NCBI GenBank assembly: GCA_002633005.1
Contig: NMRA01000028.1
Coordinates: forward strand, 149,398-211,201
Reading direction: 5' to 3'
Origin: Phoronis australis
Lineage: Eukaryota > Phoronida > Phoronidae
DNA: 61,804 bases
The translations under genes and the position numbers were made by a program. This document shows, piece by piece, positions 39,831 to 50,807 of the stretch (position 1 is the first letter of the stretch; every line of letters starts with the position of its first letter). The notes beneath the pieces were generated by a model. That model saw nothing but the letters and a program-made list of their open reading frames with translations. It was not told the origin of the DNA and searched no databases.

Positions 39831-41148
39831 GAAATGTGGTCGCATTATTGATCCTGTTGTTTTGCAATGAATGTACCTTTCTTTTTTTTGCATCGTCATG
39901 CAACCTAATTAGATGCAGAGTCAGGCTGAAAGTCAATTTCTACTTTCATAAAATACTATATACTTTTGAGGAGTGAAATTCAGTAGTTTTGTAGGTATTA
40001 AGGCTTGTGGAATAGATTGGTCATTCTGCCAAATTAACAGACATACCAGAAAGACATTTTGATGGGAATGCTCGACTTGCACAAATAATTGGACTGCTGA
40101 TGCCAAGAAAGTTTTATTTGAATCTCAACAAATTGATTGATTTATGTCTACTTGCAATTTAAAGGATAATGCTACCCAAAAAAACAACCTATCTTGAATC
40201 AATTTAGCTCGAGTAGATCCACTCGATAACAGCCAGTACATTTCTTTTACCTGACACCTGACGGCAGACAGAGGTGTTGAAATTAACCAATGACGTCACA
40301 GGTATGAATACAGTCTATTCAGCAGTTGACAACATCAAGTTCTTGAACAAACGTGCTGTTTTATTTCGCTGTTACGGATTTGTAGGCCTACATTAAACGC
40401 ACCATAGCCTACAAAGTTTTATAGGCCAGTTAACCAAGGTCGCTGGAGTTTGGGATCTGTTCGGTGATAAATTCGAATTATTCTTTTGTGAAATACAGAC
40501 AGGAAAACATATAGCTGTGTGTTGTAATTTTAGACTTGCAATTTTTTCAGTTCTATCCCAGCCAGATCAGGCCCATCGCAGACGCACTGATTAGACATCA
40601 CGAAGTTAAATCAGCCAAAGTTGGAAACCAAACTTCCACTCACAAAAAGACTATACTACAGAGCCAAAGAAATTAATGTGCACATGATTATTTTGTTAAA
40701 TTAGCCGCGAAACTACAAATCTACTTACTCGTCGGGGACTGCAAAGTCTGAGGTTCCCCTTCCACAGAACCGCCAGGGCAAAAGTTGTACAGTAACAAGG
40801 ATTCGAATATTGTATATGTATATCTAAATAAAATTCCCCTATCATCTAACCATAGGATATAAAAAAAAGCGAGAAAATGTTTCACAACAGCTTTCTCGTC
40901 AGCAAAAACTCAATTAGCATGCGCTCACTCACATGGCTTCGGTGCCCGGTCAATTAGCTTTATTGCATCCAGTCAGTAACGCAGTGATTTATTCATTGCT
41001 GGCTTCTCAAAACATTTGCACTCATGAACAATCTAAAGGTATTACATATTGTATCTAATGAGACAGACTTTGTTTCAGTTTTATATAAGTATTGGTTCGG
41101 GTGAGAATAATTCATTTTGAAACAGAACGCACAATAATAAATGTCAAC

Positions 41149-41558
41149 ATGGCACTGACTTGCAATCCCGACTTAGAGGAGTGCTCATCCGACGTAGACT
41201 TCACAGGTCAATATTTGGTTTCACACGCTATCAGTTCGAACTGGAATACACTGATCAAGAAATACTAAAGAGGCGCCGTGAATGTGCACAGACCACGAAA
41301 CATATGGATAGTTCCCAAAACCATTTGAACTTGTCGTGGTGTCAGTGCTCTAACTGCGCGCTTAGAAGCGACGGACGCATTTGCTGCCACGAAATTCCGC
41401 AAGTGAAACACCTTTGTGGAGAAGCGCAGATGTGTCTCACGGACCATCCTGATTTTGCACCGCATCTAAACAGAGGAGTGCTTACGACGTTTTCTTGGGC
41501 TGGGAAAAAAATGGCAAAAACATCCTACAGCCAGTCAGGACCAAACAGTCAAGCCTGA
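41149..41558 (+). pseudogene. P2X7-ballast-like cysteine-rich ORF, copy A
   Basis: Starts MALTCNPDLEECSSDVDFTG; a one-base deletion near 41209 then shifts the frame. The rest (open 41160-41558) reads YQFELEYTDQEILKRRRECA, SWCQCSNCALRSDGRICCHE and MCLTDHPDF. The WCxCxxC...CCxE...C pattern is that of the zinc-binding intracellular (ballast) domain of P2X7, which also occurs in invertebrate proteins without a channel. No P2X channel part is present here. Comparison with copy C supports a family protein of about 137-141 residues. Its role in the element is unknown; DNA or RNA binding is only a guess. Confidence 0.7.
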
Positions 41559-41646
41559 CGAACGAGTAAGTCATCAAACAGGTTATATAAAACGTTATGT
41601 TCCTATGCCTTGAATTAATTGTAATTGCTTATGTTTTCATGGCCAA

Positions 41647-41978
41647 CTACAACTCTCCATAATCAAAAACTAATCCAAGTTTCCTTGTCTCCTGCCTGTC
41701 GAACGCAAACACACTAGGCACAGCATCTGACTTCAGCCTCATTCTCTTTTTCTGCCCTGGCACGAGCTGTTAGGTAAGACAGCATTCGCCATTGAAATCA
41801 CTGTCGACGAAATGCCGACCACAGCCTCATACTTAGTATTAACGGCGTACTTTTCATTCTTCAGTGCCGTGAGCCACTTCCGAATCATTATGTACTCTCA
41901 AGGATATCGAAAAAACGACATACCCACTTTCCTCGCAGCTTCATAGTTAGCACAAGAGGAAACAATGCACCACACCAT
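41647..41978 (-). pseudogene. THAP-domain ORF, copy A
   Basis: From ATG at 41978 the minus strand reads MVWCIVSSCANYEAARKVGM then SFFRYP, an in-frame TGA, IRKWLTALKNEKYAVNTKYE, then after a small deletion CGRHFVDSDF, a TAA, and RMRLKSDAVPSVFAF. C-x4-C, the central Trp, C-x2-H and AVPSVF are the defining elements of the THAP zinc finger, a DNA-binding domain common in transposases and their domesticated descendants. Two stops and a frameshift make this copy dead. Copies B and C preserve overlapping parts. Confidence 0.75.
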
Positions 41979-43444
41979 AGTGGCACTCACTTTGCAGAAG
42001 AACCACTGATGTCACTGCGTCATTTCTCACCATGAGAAATGACGCAGCCTTCCTCACGAGTTAACGAGACACCTCTCGTCGAGGTACAATCGACCGTATA
42101 CAAGGTGATGTGGATATAGACCGATTAAGATGGCAAAAAGACTAAATAAATCGAGTGGAATTCTCCTTAAATCATTGTAAAGAAAAATATATATGAACGT
42201 TCCAAAAATATTTGGTGTGAAACAATTGTTAATAAGCCAAAACTTAGAATATCTTAAAGGAGCATGCCACCCAAAAAACAACCTATTTTGTATCAATTTA
42301 GATCCAGTAGTTCTACTCGATAACGGCACGTTCGGTTGCGTTACCCGACACCTGACGGCAGACAGAGGTGTTGAGATTATCCAAAGACGTCACTGGTTTC
42401 ATACGCAGTCTGTTCAGCAGTACACAACACGGGTTACTGGTGTCAGCTTATCGCTTTAATTCATCGTTTAACACCAATAAATCATCAAACCTCGATGTAA
42501 AACCCTTAAAAATACACAGAGTTCTTAATATATAAACGTTTTGTTTTATTTTGCTGTTACGGAATTATTGGTATTTGGACACGCCTACTAAGTTCAGCAG
42601 GTCAATTTACCAATGTCGTAGCAGGAGTTTGGGGTCTGTTTGGAGATAAATTCGAAGTATTCTTCTGTGAAATACAGACAGGAGAACCTAGATCTGTGTT
42701 GTTTATACTTGTGATTTTTTGAGTTCTAAACACACAAAACGCTTGTTATCCCGGCCAGTGGCTCGGAACCCGACCAGGCCCGTCACGGCTGCCGGGACTG
42801 GCACGAACATAAACCAGCTTGAGTTGGAAACTAAACCTCCAGTCACGAAAAGACTATAATAGCGAGCCAAAGAAATAATGTGCACGTAATTATTTGTGTG
42901 AATTAGCCACGAAACTGAAAATCTACTTACTTGTCGGGGGCCACGAAGTCAGGTTCCCCTTCCACAGACCATCAGGGCAAAGGCCGTACAGTAACAATGA
43001 TTTGAATAATGTATTTGTATTTCTAAATAAAGATTCCCCTAACATATGTGACCATAGCATATAAAATCGAGTAAATGTTTCACAACAGTTTTCTGTCAGT
43101 AAACACTGCGCTCACACAACCTCGGAGCCCAGTCAATTACCTTTATTGCCGGTATCAAAAGCTGGTAACGCAGTGGTTTATTCATTGCTGACTTCTCAAC
43201 ATTTGCAATCACGAATACTGCAAAGGCATTACAAGTTGTACCTCAATGAGACGGACTAGATTGTTTCAGTTTTAAGAATTGGTTAGTATGAGAATAATTC
43301 ATTTTGAAACAGAACACAGAAAATAAACGTCTACTCGCCCGGCGCCAATCCCGACTTAGTCAAGAGCTCATCAGACAAAGACTTCACGGGTCGGATCGTT
43401 AGATTTCAAAGGCTATCAGTTCGAACCGGAATACACTCATCAAG

Positions 43445-44446
43445 CAGTGGCGGATCTAGGATATCACAAGGGGGGGCCCAACATTTTTGTCCGGCTGTAA
43501 ACATTTGCGCAAACTGAACCACGATTGTAGATGCGCATAGCACCGAATGGGGGGAGGTCGGGAGGGGGGTTTGCCCCCCTACCGCCCAGGAAATTTTTCT
43601 GTTTTTACATCTAAAAATCAAGTATTTTCCTTGATTCCTGAAGTATTATCCAAGAAAAAAAGGCAAAAAAAATACGGAGAACGTGTCAAACAGAAAAAAA
43701 ATGCAAGTGTCAAAGACTCGAACTCACGNNNNNNNNNNNNNNNNNNNNNNNNNNNNNNNNNNNNNNNNNNNNNNNNNNNNNNNNNNNNNNNNNNNNNNNN
43801 NNNNNNNNNNNNNNNNNNNNNNNNNNNNNNNNNNNNNNNNNNNNNNNNNNNNNNNNNNNNNNNNNNNNNNNNNNNNNNNNNNNNNNNNNNNNNNNNNNNN
43901 NNNNNNNNNNNNNNNNNNNNNNNNNNNNNNNNNNNNNNNNNNNNNNNNNNNNNNNNNNNNNNNNNNNNNNNNNNNNNNNNNNNNNNNNNNNNNNNNNNNN
44001 NNNNNNNNNNNNNNNNNNNNNNNNNNNNNNNNNNNNNNNNNNNNNNNNNNNNNNNNNNNNNNNNNNNNNNNNNNNNNNNNNNNNNNNNNNNNNNNNNNNN
44101 NNNNNNNNNNNNNNNNNNNNNNNNNNNNNNNNNNNNNNNNNNNNNNNNNNNNNNNNNNNNNNNNNNNNNNNNNNNNNNNNNNNNNNNNNNNNNNNNNNNN
44201 NNNNNNNNNNNNNNNNNNNNNNNNNNNNNNNNNNNNNNNNNNNNNNNNNNNNNNNNNNNNNNNNNNNNNNNNNNNNNNNNNNNNNNNNNNNNNNNNNNNN
44301 NNNNNNNNNNNNNNNNNNNNNNNNNNNNNNNNNNNNNNNNNNNNNNNNNNNNNNNNNNNNNNNNNNNNNNNNNNNNNNNNNNNNNNNNNNNNNNNNNNNN
44401 NNNNNNNNNNNNNNNNNNNNNNNNNCCCCCCCTAAATCCGCCTATG
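43445..44446. mobile_element. 5-bp-TSD transposon inside copy B (with gap)
   Basis: Ends CAGTGGCGGATCTAGG and CCTAAATCCGCCTATG are imperfect inverted repeats, with TCAAG on both sides (43440-43444, 44447-44451). The uninterrupted sister sequence in copy A (CTGATCAAGAAATACTAAAG, near 41250) has TCAAG once. Positions 43729-44425 are N. The length agrees with the complete copy at 58741-59757. Confidence 0.85.
43729..44425. other. Assembly gap (N run)
   Basis: 697 undetermined bases inside a transposon. Open frames drawn across it have no meaning. Confidence 0.99.
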
Positions 44447-44457
44447 TCAAGAACTAC

Positions 44458-44770
44458 TTAAGAGAAGCGCCGTGAACATGCACAGGCAAAGGAACGTATG
44501 GGTAGTTCTTTGGTAAGCCGGAATTCGTCAGGCAAATCACTGTCGATGAAAAGCCGGCCACAGACACGGAGATGTTTCACGGCCTCATATTTGCTATTAA
44601 CAGCGTACCTTCCATTCTTCACTACCGCGAGCCACTTCCTAACCATTTCGAGCTCTCGAGGAAGTCGAAAAAAATGATAATACCCGCTTTCTTCGCAACT
44701 TCATAGTTCGGACAAGCGGGAACGATGCACCGCAATATAGTGGCATTCACTCTGTAGACGAACCACTGAT
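44458..44770 (-). pseudogene. THAP-domain remnant, copy B
   Basis: Minus strand: CIVPACPNYEVAKKAG, a frameshift, then VRKWLAVVKNGRYAVNSKYE and KHLRVCGRLFIDSDL. The ATG of copy A is changed, the C-x2-H histidine is Leu, and the AVPSVF end is deleted. Confidence 0.65.
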
Positions 44771-44999
44771 GTCGCTGCATTGTTTCTTACCTTCATCACT
44801 AGTTAACGCGACACCTCTCGGCAATGTAAGGTCAAGCGTATAAGAGGCAATGTGGATATAGACCGATTAAGACGGTAAAAAAGCTAATTAAATCGGGTGG
44901 CATTCTCCCTTAAAGCAGTCTTTTTTACACAAAAATATGTCGGCTTAAATCTGCCATGATCATAAAAATCTCTATTAGCTCAGTTACCTAAGGAACTTT

Positions 45000-45385
45000 G
45001 CCTTTAGACCCTTTCAAAATAACTCCTGTCTGAGCGGAGTGTCGACGACACTGCGAAGTTAACTGGACAGTTCATACTGGCTTCGGTTAAGTTAATGAAC
45101 ATCGAAGTAAACAGTAGGTGACGCTGTCATCATCGAAGTTATCGCAAGGTAGCGCTGTACACTAAGATTTTTGAAAGTGACAATGTGGGAATATTTACAT
45201 GTGCTAATAAAACTTATTTTTAAATCGATTGGTGATAATTAGAGCAAAATATAAGCAACTATCAGCGACGGGCACTACCCTGTAATTGTTGACGATAACA
45301 GTGGCACTTGGCGATAACTTCGATAGGATCGAAGTTGACCGTTCATACTGCACCGCATCGTCAACGCTCTGCTCTTAAATCCACC
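45000..45385. repeat. Interspersed repeat rich in GAAGTTA motifs
   Basis: Contains CGAAGTTAACTGGACAGTTC, CATCGAAGTTATCGCAAGG and GATCGAAGTTGACCGTTC. Similar motifs appear around 15780-15880 and 20500-21000. Boundaries not resolved. Confidence 0.4.
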
Positions 45386-45874
45386 TGTTTAGTGCGAAGT
45401 TAACAAATATTCCTGCTGATGAAAGAATTTGTAGTTGTAGCCTAAATTTATTAGAAGACGAATTACATTTCACTTTCGTCTGCCCATTGAATAATCACCT
45501 AAGAAATGATCTTTTTTGCTTCTCACAATTTAAACTTTATGTCTTTGAGTGACGTTGAAAAACTTCAGGTTATGTTTCATAGCTTTCCTCACCAAATTGC
45601 AAAATTTGTAAAAGAAGAAATGAGACCTTATACCCTGCTATTTAAATATATGTGGTACTGAAAGCGACAAATATTAAATCCAAAGGGTTGGGCACAACCA
45701 TATCAATTGGATTGTATTGCTGTAATTGATAATTATACTTGTCACTATAATAAATAAATACCTAACTAACTGTACCGACTTGTCAATAAGGGCCTAAATA
45801 ACTTTAACTGCAGAAAAGTAGAATAATGACAAATATTGAAATGGTATTTTCCTTGAATACAAAGTACGATAAAA

Positions 45875-46215
45875 AATCTCCAGTTTGAGAAAGTGAAATT
45901 CAAGCTAATTTGAATTTTCTTGATAATGAAGAATGGGACAACAGATTTTGGCATACAGTATATTTCTCAAATGGTACATTTTATCAAGGTACGTATTTTC
46001 AAAATAGACTTAATAGTTCGCAAAATCTTCAAAAATAAGATGGCACTGAAACATTTTCATGTGCCCCCGTAGTGCACTACGAGGTGAATGACCCTTTGTC
46101 GCTAGGAGTTATTCATGAATTTGGACAGCCAATATTGATTGAATATTTCTAAGACTTGGTACAACCTCCAGCCTTGATCAAACTAATTTTTCCATGTCCC
46201 AAACTGGAGAATTTT
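45875..46215. mobile_element. MITE-like repeat, copy 2
   Basis: Ends AAAATCTCCAGTTTGAG and CCCAAACTGGAGAATTTT are inverted repeats. The interior matches 22150-22510. Confidence 0.6.
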
Positions 46216-47380
46216 CACTGTAATGTCCATGTTTTGTAACTAATGTGATTGTTACCCTGCCTCGCCTTTGATGTATACTTTTACCAATCACGAGTATTTC
46301 TTTATTTGATGTTTGAACAGGCACTACAAACTGGATTATAATATATTTGTGCATGTTCATTTATAAATCAATCGATCATAGTCTGGTGTGAGCTAACTAT
46401 GCAAAATGAACTCAAGTGTAACAGTAAAACTGGGACAATGATCACACAGACTGCACAATTTCCAGGTAACAGGAGTGGTGCATGACATCAATAAGAGCCA
46501 TTGGGCCAGCCTGGCCAAAGGACAGGTGTAACAGATGGTGTTAATGTTGTGCTCCAAGAAAAAAAAAACACCCAACTGGTACACCAGTGAACACACTTCA
46601 ATAGAAAATGGTACACAAGAGCTGTTACAAAGTTAGGTGTTGTATATTTTAAAACGTTTATTACAGCATTCTTTTCAAGATTCAAAAGTCCTTTTTCCGC
46701 GAATGAGGTAACACCTACACTAACATTCAGGGTTTTCTTTACCATAGCACCTAAACGAGCTTAAGCCAGATTGTGATTAACCCATCATAATCAATTCATG
46801 AATTAATGCACGTGGCTTAGCTGCACTGCTGAAGAAATCCCATTCGCTAATTACTCTTATAATGCATTAATTTTAAAAATTCAGGGACAGCTAATATTTA
46901 CTTTTCAAATTTAAAAAGTCTTGTTGGTTATTTTCCTTACTTATTGCTCATTTTTTGACTTTGCCAACTGATGCTTAACATGTACATTGCTTACGACCAC
47001 AATTATCTCCAACAATACACGTTCAGCCAAGCCCATGAAAAGCGACTAGCTCACTTCAATCTGTGCACCATCAAGTCTCAGATGTGTAGAGGAATTCGCT
47101 GGATACTTTCAAGGGTGAACAGTACATGCTTTCTCGTCCACTTATGTGCCAATCCTTTTAGTGTAAGATTTGCAAACTGCATTGGCACAGCCAACAAATG
47201 AGTAGCAAAATCGTTTGTTTATTGGGCAGATGTCATCAGCTCAAAATTCAGCTGGTCTAATAAAAGTGTTACAACCCTATCCTGACAATTCACTTTTTTC
47301 GCATACCGAGAGATTCCCTATAACACAGACAATACATCTGACCATCACCTGTGCATAATGCACTAACCCAATTGCTAAAA

Positions 47381-47884
47381 CATTACGGCATTCTCCCATT
47401 CAGTGACTTTACCAGACATAGAGGGTTGTGAGCATGTGGTAACATGATTGCTCATTTGTTAACTGCCAAGCAGTCTTTTGTGTGGTATGGCAACAGGCAG
47501 GCCAATTATCTACCAGGCTTATTACAGACCACATGTGGACACAGTCAAACCCTGAGTACGTTTGGAAAGAATATACTTGTAACTTTGGTCGTAGTTGGGT
47601 GATTTTGGCGATTCAAACATGATCAGAATTTGATGATAAATTCAGAAATGCTATTGGCTTATGTTCAAATATATTATAACTTAACTTTTATTTTTAACAG
47701 CACATAGGATCTCATTGGAAATTAAAGCAATTATCGAATAAAAGAGAGCTGGCCCTCCAACCATGTAAATGTCAGAATGGGGTTAATCAGTAGTGTAAGA
47801 GATTGGCTATACAGGGGTCACCTTCCCAACTTGTTGTTGGGCTATAGAATCGAACAAGTTGGGATCAACGGGAAAATGCCATAA
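47381..47884. mobile_element. 0.5-kb MITE, left member of an inverted pair
   Basis: Starts ATTACGGCATTCTCCC and ends GGGAAAATGCCATAAT, its own inverted repeats. Its whole length is the inverse of 48385-48905 (e.g. AGAGAGCTGGCCCT, CCCAACTTGTTGTTGGGCTA, GGGTTGTGAGCATGTGGTAA). Confidence 0.8.
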
Positions 47885-48384
47885 TAACCTTTCAAAATCT
47901 CTGGATCCACAGCGTGACTGTGGTGTATCGATACTCTTTGGTCTGAGTGACATGGTTGGGAGAAGTCGCACACTCCTCATTCATGCTGTGGCAACAAGCG
48001 TTCATAATGCCATGAGAATAGCGTTTACACATACTTTGTACATTATGGCCCTCGACTTACCTCAAAATCCAACCTTTGCCTGGTAATTGGCCCAATTATG
48101 TGACACATCCATGAGGAACATAATATGGCAACATTATACAAATGTTTTCTAAGGTTGTACAAGTTATATTTCTTGTCCGAACCACATGTTGTACTTTTCA
48201 TGAACTGTTCAAATATACTACCTAAAAACTTTCAAACAAAAATTTAAAAATGCTATTGTCACCACCCTCCCCCCTGGTGTTTATTGTGGGTCTGATTATC
48301 TAGAGAACGATTTAATCAGCAGTTTGAGAATATGTAATTAACTATAACAGCAGGGTGTCTTTGATCGATGCCGGCAGATTTCAT

Positions 48385-48905
48385 AACGGCGTTTTCCTGT
48401 TGCTCCCAACTTGTTCGATTCTCTAGCCCAACAACAACTTGGGAAGATGACTCCTGTAGCCAATATCTTACACGACTAATTTAAACTCCATTCTGGCATT
48501 TAGGGTTGAAGGGCCAGCTCTCTTTTGCTTGATAACTGCTCTAATCTCCAAGAAGATTGTATCTAGCTTGACTGGGCTGTGCTATTGAAAATAAAAGTTA
48601 TGATATATTTGAACATAAAGCAATAGCATTTCTGAATTCCTCATCAAATGTTGATCATGTGTAGTTTTAAATCGTTAAAATTGCCCAACTACAATCAAAG
48701 TTAAAACAATCTATTCTTTGCGAACGCTCTGGGTTTCACTGTGTTCACATGTGGTTTGTAATAACCCTGGTAGATAATTGGCCTGCGTGTTGTCAAACCA
48801 GACAAAAGTCTGTGCTTGGCAGTTAACAAAGTAGCTAGATGTTATCACATGCTCACAACCCTCTACATCTGGTAAAAAGTCACTGAACGGGAAAACGTCG
48901 TCATG
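48385..48905. mobile_element. 0.5-kb MITE, right member of the inverted pair
   Basis: Ends AACGGCGTTTTCC and GGGAAAACGTCGT. It is inserted in a repeat whose uninterrupted copy lies at 38375-38480. With the left copy it could form a stem of about 500 bp with a 0.5-kb loop. Confidence 0.8.
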
Positions 48906-50059
48906 TAAAAGGCCAGTTGCCCAATCTCTACCCGGCAGTGATGGTTACGTAGGATTCTTTTCATGAGACCTTGCTACACCCCCCCCCCGGACTGCGCGGT
49001 CTCTTAGAACATCAAAGAAATTCTGGCGACAGCAAGATACGCCTAAGCAGCAAGTCATGCCTATTCATAGAGACATGCCTGAGTTCATTTATCATGTAAA
49101 TCTTTGTTAGAAAGTTAAGTGTGCCTCTAGTTACTTCCTCCAGAGTAGGTTTATTGCTTTGGAAACAAAAACTGTATGGTAATGCGCTGTCTGCAGGTGA
49201 TCTGTGTGAATGGGGTGTAACTAGTAAATGGGTGTAACAGCAAAAAGCATTTGAAACAACCAGAGCATACAGAATGTTGGGCCTTTCCTTAGTTATTTAG
49301 GGCCAAAGCAAAGTTAACCAATCATGACAATAAAATGCAGTCAGTTGATTTTCCTGTGCCATATGTGGAAAACTAAGTTTTACATGACACCACCAGAGAT
49401 TTTGGAACTGAGTAAACGTGTTCTCAAAACTGCAACAAAGACAGGTTTTATTTGAATAAATAAACCTGTGGCACTAAATCACTGCTGGGTTTTGCTGGAA
49501 ATCTCCATTTCAATAATGCGCCTGAGTCATTGAGAACCCGCCAACATGAATTCAATGTCTACACTGACATTACGTGAATTTCTTATTTACACTGATTTTT
49601 GCATCAACCAACATAGGGCCTACCCAGAAGTCCAGATACCTGAACCACTATTATGCGCAACGCTCAAGCCAATCAGGTAGCAGGACTTAACTTTGGTCAG
49701 CGACATTCACTGAAAATGTATTTCTATGTACCAACACATAACATGAAATGGTCGTGATAGAATTTCAGGGGTTAGGGACTATAAACTTGACATGCTTTTA
49801 TCAGCAATTTCAATAGTTCATAATCCACTCGGCTGTGGGGCCAATAAACATGATAATTACGCTTGGTCTGGCAATGGCACTACTTTTAAAGGACAATGCC
49901 ACCTGATTTAATTAATCTTTTTTACTGTCTTAATCGGTCTGTGGCCAGTGCATCGGCTAGTACACGGTCGACCTTACCTTGCCGAGAGATGTCGCGTTAA
50001 CCTGTGAGGAAGGTGAGAAACTCCGCAGCGATGTCAGTGGTTCTTCTGCAGAGTGAGTG

Positions 50060-50275
50060 CCGCCCTGGTGTGGTGTGTCAAGATTTCCCGCGTGTGCGAC
50101 TAACTATGCAGCTGTGAGGAAAGCGGGTATATCGTTTTTTTCGATTTCATCGAGAACACGAAATGCTCCGAAAGTGGCTCGCGGCAGTGAAAAATGAAAA
50201 GTACGGCGTTCATACCAAGTACGAGGGCACGAAACATCTCCATGTCTGTGGCGGCACAATTGACAATTCATAGCT
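50060..50275 (+). pseudogene. THAP-domain remnant, copy C
   Basis: CATNYAAVRKAGISFF and, in another frame, MLRKWLAAVKNEKYGVHTKY then HLHVCGG. Frameshifts separate the parts. The start is CTG in place of ATG and the AVPSVF end is missing. Confidence 0.6.
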
Positions 50276-50384
50276 CTGAACGTACCTCTTTTTAGTAAAA
50301 GGTCTACATTCTTAAAAATTCGAGCCCTGACCCCTATATCTTAGGCTGGGTGTGAGGATGTTATATAACCTGCTTTATATTGAC

Positions 50385-50807
50385 TTACTGGTTCATCACG
50401 CTTCTGTTTGGTCCTCTGGGTGTATGATGTTTTGGCCAGTTCTTTTTCCCAGCCCTAAAAAACGTTGTGAGCACACCTCTGTTCAGATGCAGTGCAAAAT
50501 CAGGGTCTGTCAGACACATTTCTGCTTTTCCAAGAAGGCGTTTCATTTGCGGAATTTCGTGGCAACAAACACAAGCGTCAGTCGTTTCCATTAAGGTGCA
50601 GTTAGCGCACTGAAACCATGACAACTCATTGAGACAGTTTTAGGAACTATCCATGTACTCCATTGTCTGTGCACATTCGCGGCGCCTCTCTAATATTTCT
50701 TGATCAGTGTATTCTGGTTCGAACTGATATCCTGAGAAACCTAACGATCTACCAGGGAAGTCTTCATCAGATGAGTACTCCTCCAAATCGGAATTGCGAG
50801 TTGCCAT
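50385..50807 (-). pseudogene. P2X7-ballast-like ORF, copy C (one stop codon)
   Basis: From ATG at 50807: MATRNSDLEEYSSDEDFPGR, YQFEPEYTDQEILERRRECA, then TAA at 50642-50640 where copy A has CAA. The same frame continues ELSWFQCANC, ACVCCHEIPQ, MCLTDPDFALHLNRGVL to a natural end at 50385. Apart from this stop the 141-codon frame is intact, so this is the least damaged ballast ORF. The first cysteine of WCxC is Phe here. Confidence 0.7.

Larger units (their letters stand above)
40163..42166. mobile_element. Ballast/THAP element, copy A (2.0 kb, most complete)
   Basis: Flanked by TTAA (40159-40162, 42167-42170). Ends AGGATAATGCTACCC and GTGGAATTCTCC are imperfect inverted repeats of the family consensus GGAGNATGCCACCC. 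It carries a P2X7-ballast-like ORF on + and a THAP ORF on -, converging with about 90 bp between their stops. No transposase ORF. The left part holds a TGACGTCA palindrome (40291). Copy B begins 90 bp downstream in the same orientation. Confidence 0.8.
42258..44909. mobile_element. Ballast/THAP element, copy B (interrupted)
   Basis: TTAA flanks (42254-42257, 44910-44913); ends AGGAGCATGCCACCC and GGGTGGCATTCTCCC. It is split by a 1.0-kb transposon (43445-44446), and without it measures about 1.65 kb. The ballast ORF start (43340-43440) resumes at 44452 but lacks the cysteine-rich part; a deletion joins it to the THAP region. Contains the assembly gap. Confidence 0.8.

Noticed and set aside
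41160-41558. A P2X receptor gene
   Set aside because: Only the ballast-type domain is present; no transmembrane or ATP-binding channel part is seen, and it lies inside a repeated element.
43547-44461. 304-codon open frame on the + strand
   Set aside because: Almost all of it is the N gap; the real part is transposon end sequence.
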